From assembly GCA_900128585.1 (NCBI GenBank), contig LT642221.1, forward strand, positions 1,990 through 31,692: 29,703 nt of DNA. Direction: 5' to 3'. Made by a program: the position numbers and the translations under genes. Of this stretch, positions 28,126 to 29,703 are shown piece after piece. The notes under the pieces are model-generated. The model did not search any database and was not told the DNA's origin. It saw only the letters and a program-made list of their open reading frames with translations. This stretch comes from Stramenopiles sp. TOSAG23-3 (lineage: Eukaryota; Sar). The first letter of the stretch is position 1, and each line of letters begins with the position of its first letter.

Positions 28126-28173
28126 AGTATCATACTTTAGGGTATGAGGACGCTAAATTTAATTATGATACTT
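28126..28173. repeat. Nested inverted repeats downstream of ARP6
   Basis: AAGTATCATA (28126-28135) and TATGATACTT (28164-28173) are exact reverse complements. Within them TCATAC (28131-28136) and GTATGA (28142-28147) form an alternative 6-bp hairpin with a five-base loop. The right arm directly precedes the AATAACAGCCA word. It lies about 235 bases beyond the ARP6 stop codon. Confidence 0.7.
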
Positions 28174-28406
28174 AAATAACAGCCAATTTTCTTGTTTTTA
28201 GTATCACACTTGCCACAATTAATTTAATAAATTAAGTAAATTTATAAATGATATTAAAAAAAAAAGAGATTCCAGATTCAACGTAAGAAGTAACGTACAT
28301 GTTAAGTGATTCAAAATAAACCTAGACCAATTTTTAACTAAAATACAAGAGAATACTGGGTGCCTTACACTTCCCTTCGTTCAATCAGACAAATGCTCAC
28401 CAGAGG

Positions 28407-29703
28407 TTAATGAATAAACCGGCGATCACATATTGCATGCCCGTACTCTTCATACTCGGCCTTTGTCACCGCATTTTTATGGAATTCCGATGACGAAGCC
28501 ACAGAGGAAGCCCCTCGCCATGTGCACATTAGCGGGTCTATTGGTTTGCTCACATTTACGCTCAAGTGGTCCGGGGTGACCTCCCTTGTCTGCGATTCCA
28601 GGCGTTCTCGAAAATTTGGAATGCATGCATTGCCCCCAACGACCAATATATTGTTAAGCAATGGCCCTTGCAAATCTGGGTGGCACGATCTCACACATTG
28701 CATGATGGCGTCTACGACGCCTCCCTGAGGTAGACCGCCGTTTCCTGGGCGAAACAAAAGCTCCGGCACCGATATTCGTTCCGTCAAAAACGGTAGCACT
28801 TGTCCATCGGCCTCATCTTTCGCTACTTCTGGCTCCGCTTTAGAATTTTCCTCTTCCGAGTTCACAACCCGGGCGCTCCTGCGGGTGGCTCGCCTTACTG
28901 GTTTTGCCGGCGGGTCGCTATCAGACTCTGCATCCTCACTGGCATCGTTTCTCTCGCTTTCTTGCCTCTGGATCACGTACCCTTCGTGTATTGTTTTAAA
29001 GTCGGGCAAAACATATTTTGCAGCAAGAGGGGATTCGATTCCATGCTTGTTCAAAGATTCCAAGTCACCCCTGAAGTCTAATGATAGCTGTGCCGTCTTT
29101 TCCTTTGCTTGGTTGATTACAAACGTTTCGTCCATCACATTGAAGTGGCGGTAGGATACTACTTGCTTTAAATAATTCGTCAGTGCTTTCCCACCAATGT
29201 TGACTCGTCTGATCGACGAATTTATGTTAAAATCGTCGAATACAGGGACGACGTGAGTGTACGAAAAGCCACTGTCCACAACTAGGCGGCAATGGGAATT
29301 ACTGAATTCCGACTGGGCGTGCTCTAAGGCGTAAAACTTTCCCGCCAACCTTGGGCCAGTGGCGCTGTAATACGACTGGAATGCGTACGTCTCAAAAATA
29401 ACTTCATTCATGTTGTGCTGCAGTTGTCTCGCGTTTAGCACGGGCGCCGTGACCATCAGCGAGTTTTCCTTCGGCAAAATGTTCAAGTAGTCCTCCGAAA
29501 ACAATCTGTCCCATACAGCACTTTGGGTCTCCCAGTCGTTCAGATACCCTCGCTCATAAGACCTCTGGTACATCAGCTGGGACATATCTCCCGTCAAAGA
29601 GTAATCTTCGCACTGATCCCCCACGTACACGTTTACACTGCGGTTTGACTTCGCAACACAATTTGGAAGCACACATTGCGGATCGTCATGGCCAGCAAAG
29701 CCC
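28407..29703 (-). CDS. ARP6: Actin-related protein 6 (ARP6), 5' end beyond the window
   Basis: A nuclear actin-related protein of the SWR1/SRCAP chromatin remodeller, where in yeast, plants and animals it supports exchange of H2A for H2A.Z. The last 431 residues are present. The frame stays open past a GTG near 29672 to the right edge, reading GFAGHDDPQC, the start of the actin nucleotide-binding fold, so only a few N-terminal residues are missing. Matching segments are VDSGFSYTHVVPV, RRVNIGGKALTNYLKQVVSYR, VMDETFVINQAKE, YVLPDF, SVPELLFRPGNGG and the C-terminal YEEYGHAICDRRF. These are diagnostic of ARP6, not of conventional actin. A charged insert of about 55 residues encoded at about 28803-28968 (Asp/Glu/Ser runs around a basic RRATRRSARVV) interrupts the fold before SVPELLF and is unusual in length. 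No intron is seen. Confidence 0.93.
   Translation of the reverse strand, partial: GFAGHDDPQCVLPNCVAKSNRSVNVYVGDQCEDYSLTGDMSQLMYQRSYERGYLNDWETQSAVWDRLFSEDYLNILPKENSLMVTAPVLNARQLQHNMNEVIFETYAFQSYYSATGPRLAGKFYALEHAQSEFSNSHCRLVVDSGFSYTHVVPVFDDFNINSSIRRVNIGGKALTNYLKQVVSYRHFNVMDETFVINQAKEKTAQLSLDFRGDLESLNKHGIESPLAAKYVLPDFKTIHEGYVIQRQESERNDASEDAESDSDPPAKPVRRATRRSARVVNSEEENSKAEPEVAKDEADGQVLPFLTERISVPELLFRPGNGGLPQGGVVDAIMQCVRSCHPDLQGPLLNNILVVGGNACIPNFRERLESQTREVTPDHLSVNVSKPIDPLMCTWRGASSVASSSEFHKNAVTKAEYEEYGHAICDRRFIH

Larger units (their letters stand above)
26484..28406. other. AT-rich spacer between ARP6 and dynein, no gene seen
   Basis: Both flanking genes read leftward, so this 1.9 kb holds the ARP6 3' end and the dynein promoter. 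The 200 bases nearest the dynein are of balanced composition and probably form its leader and core promoter. Elsewhere it is AT-rich with (CT)n and (AG)n tracts, a GC-rich island at 27589-27655, a hairpin region at 28126-28173 and the 11-mer AATAACAGCCA at 28175-28185. A 61-codon frame at 27258-27443 has AT-driven composition (Lys, Ile, Asn, Phe) and no recognisable motif. Confidence 0.7.

Noticed and set aside
29670-29672. ARP6 start at 29672
   Set aside because: The codon is GTG and the frame continues upstream with actin-like residues (GFAGHDDP) to the window edge, so the gene is simply truncated.
8921-29703. Functional cluster of chromatin genes (E(z) and ARP6)
   Set aside because: They lie about 16 kb apart, on opposite strands, with a dynein gene between. 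Neighbouring genes are unrelated, so co-location looks accidental.
1-29703. tRNA, rRNA, CRISPR array or bacterial-type mobile element
   Set aside because: Reading both strands for T-loop and anticodon-arm patterns, rRNA-like blocks, regularly spaced repeats and transposase motifs gave nothing supportable.

Overview
This window is nuclear DNA from a flagellated microbial eukaryote. Six protein genes are recognisable: a GPI-anchor mannosyltransferase, a membrane-anchored parvulin, a UPF1-like helicase with an RGG-rich N-terminus, a Polycomb E(z)/EZH2-type H3K27 methyltransferase, a complete outer-arm axonemal dynein heavy chain of the DNAH5/DNAH8 class, and an actin-related protein of the ARP6 class cut by the right edge. 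None has a visible intron, and the dynein reads through about 13.8 kb without a break, so the lineage is intron-poor. A motile cilium, PRC2, GPI anchors and SWR1-type chromatin remodelling together exclude bacteria. They would suit a free-living protist such as a stramenopile or a prasinophyte-like alga, but I cannot fix the lineage from the sequence.

Layout: 1-327 is low-complexity upstream sequence. PIG-M (+, 328-1563) converges on the parvulin (-, 1792-2235). A 2.25 kb AT-rich, microsatellite-rich spacer separates the divergent parvulin and helicase (+, 4487-7945). After about 1 kb comes E(z) (+, 8921-11932). A 736 bp convergent spacer with a 64-N assembly gap follows, then the dynein (-, 12669-26483), a 1.9 kb spacer, and the ARP6 gene (-, 28407 to past 29703).

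Coding DNA is of balanced base composition, while the spacers are strongly AT-rich with (CTTT)n, (CCCT)n, (CTAAAA)n, (CT)n and (AG)n tracts. The genes are single transcription units without shared function: GPI anchoring in the ER, protein folding, RNA/DNA unwinding, H3K27 methylation, ciliary beating and H2A.Z exchange. Both E(z) and ARP6 act on chromatin, but nothing shows they are co-regulated.

I found no clearly new multi-gene system. The most notable non-gene signals are: a heptamer AGACGAC on the coding strand at almost the same distance upstream of two start codons and repeated across the spacers; a G-quadruplex-capable tract next to a perfect hairpin; an 11-base word shared by three spacers; and a 13-bp inverted repeat between the convergent E(z) and dynein genes.
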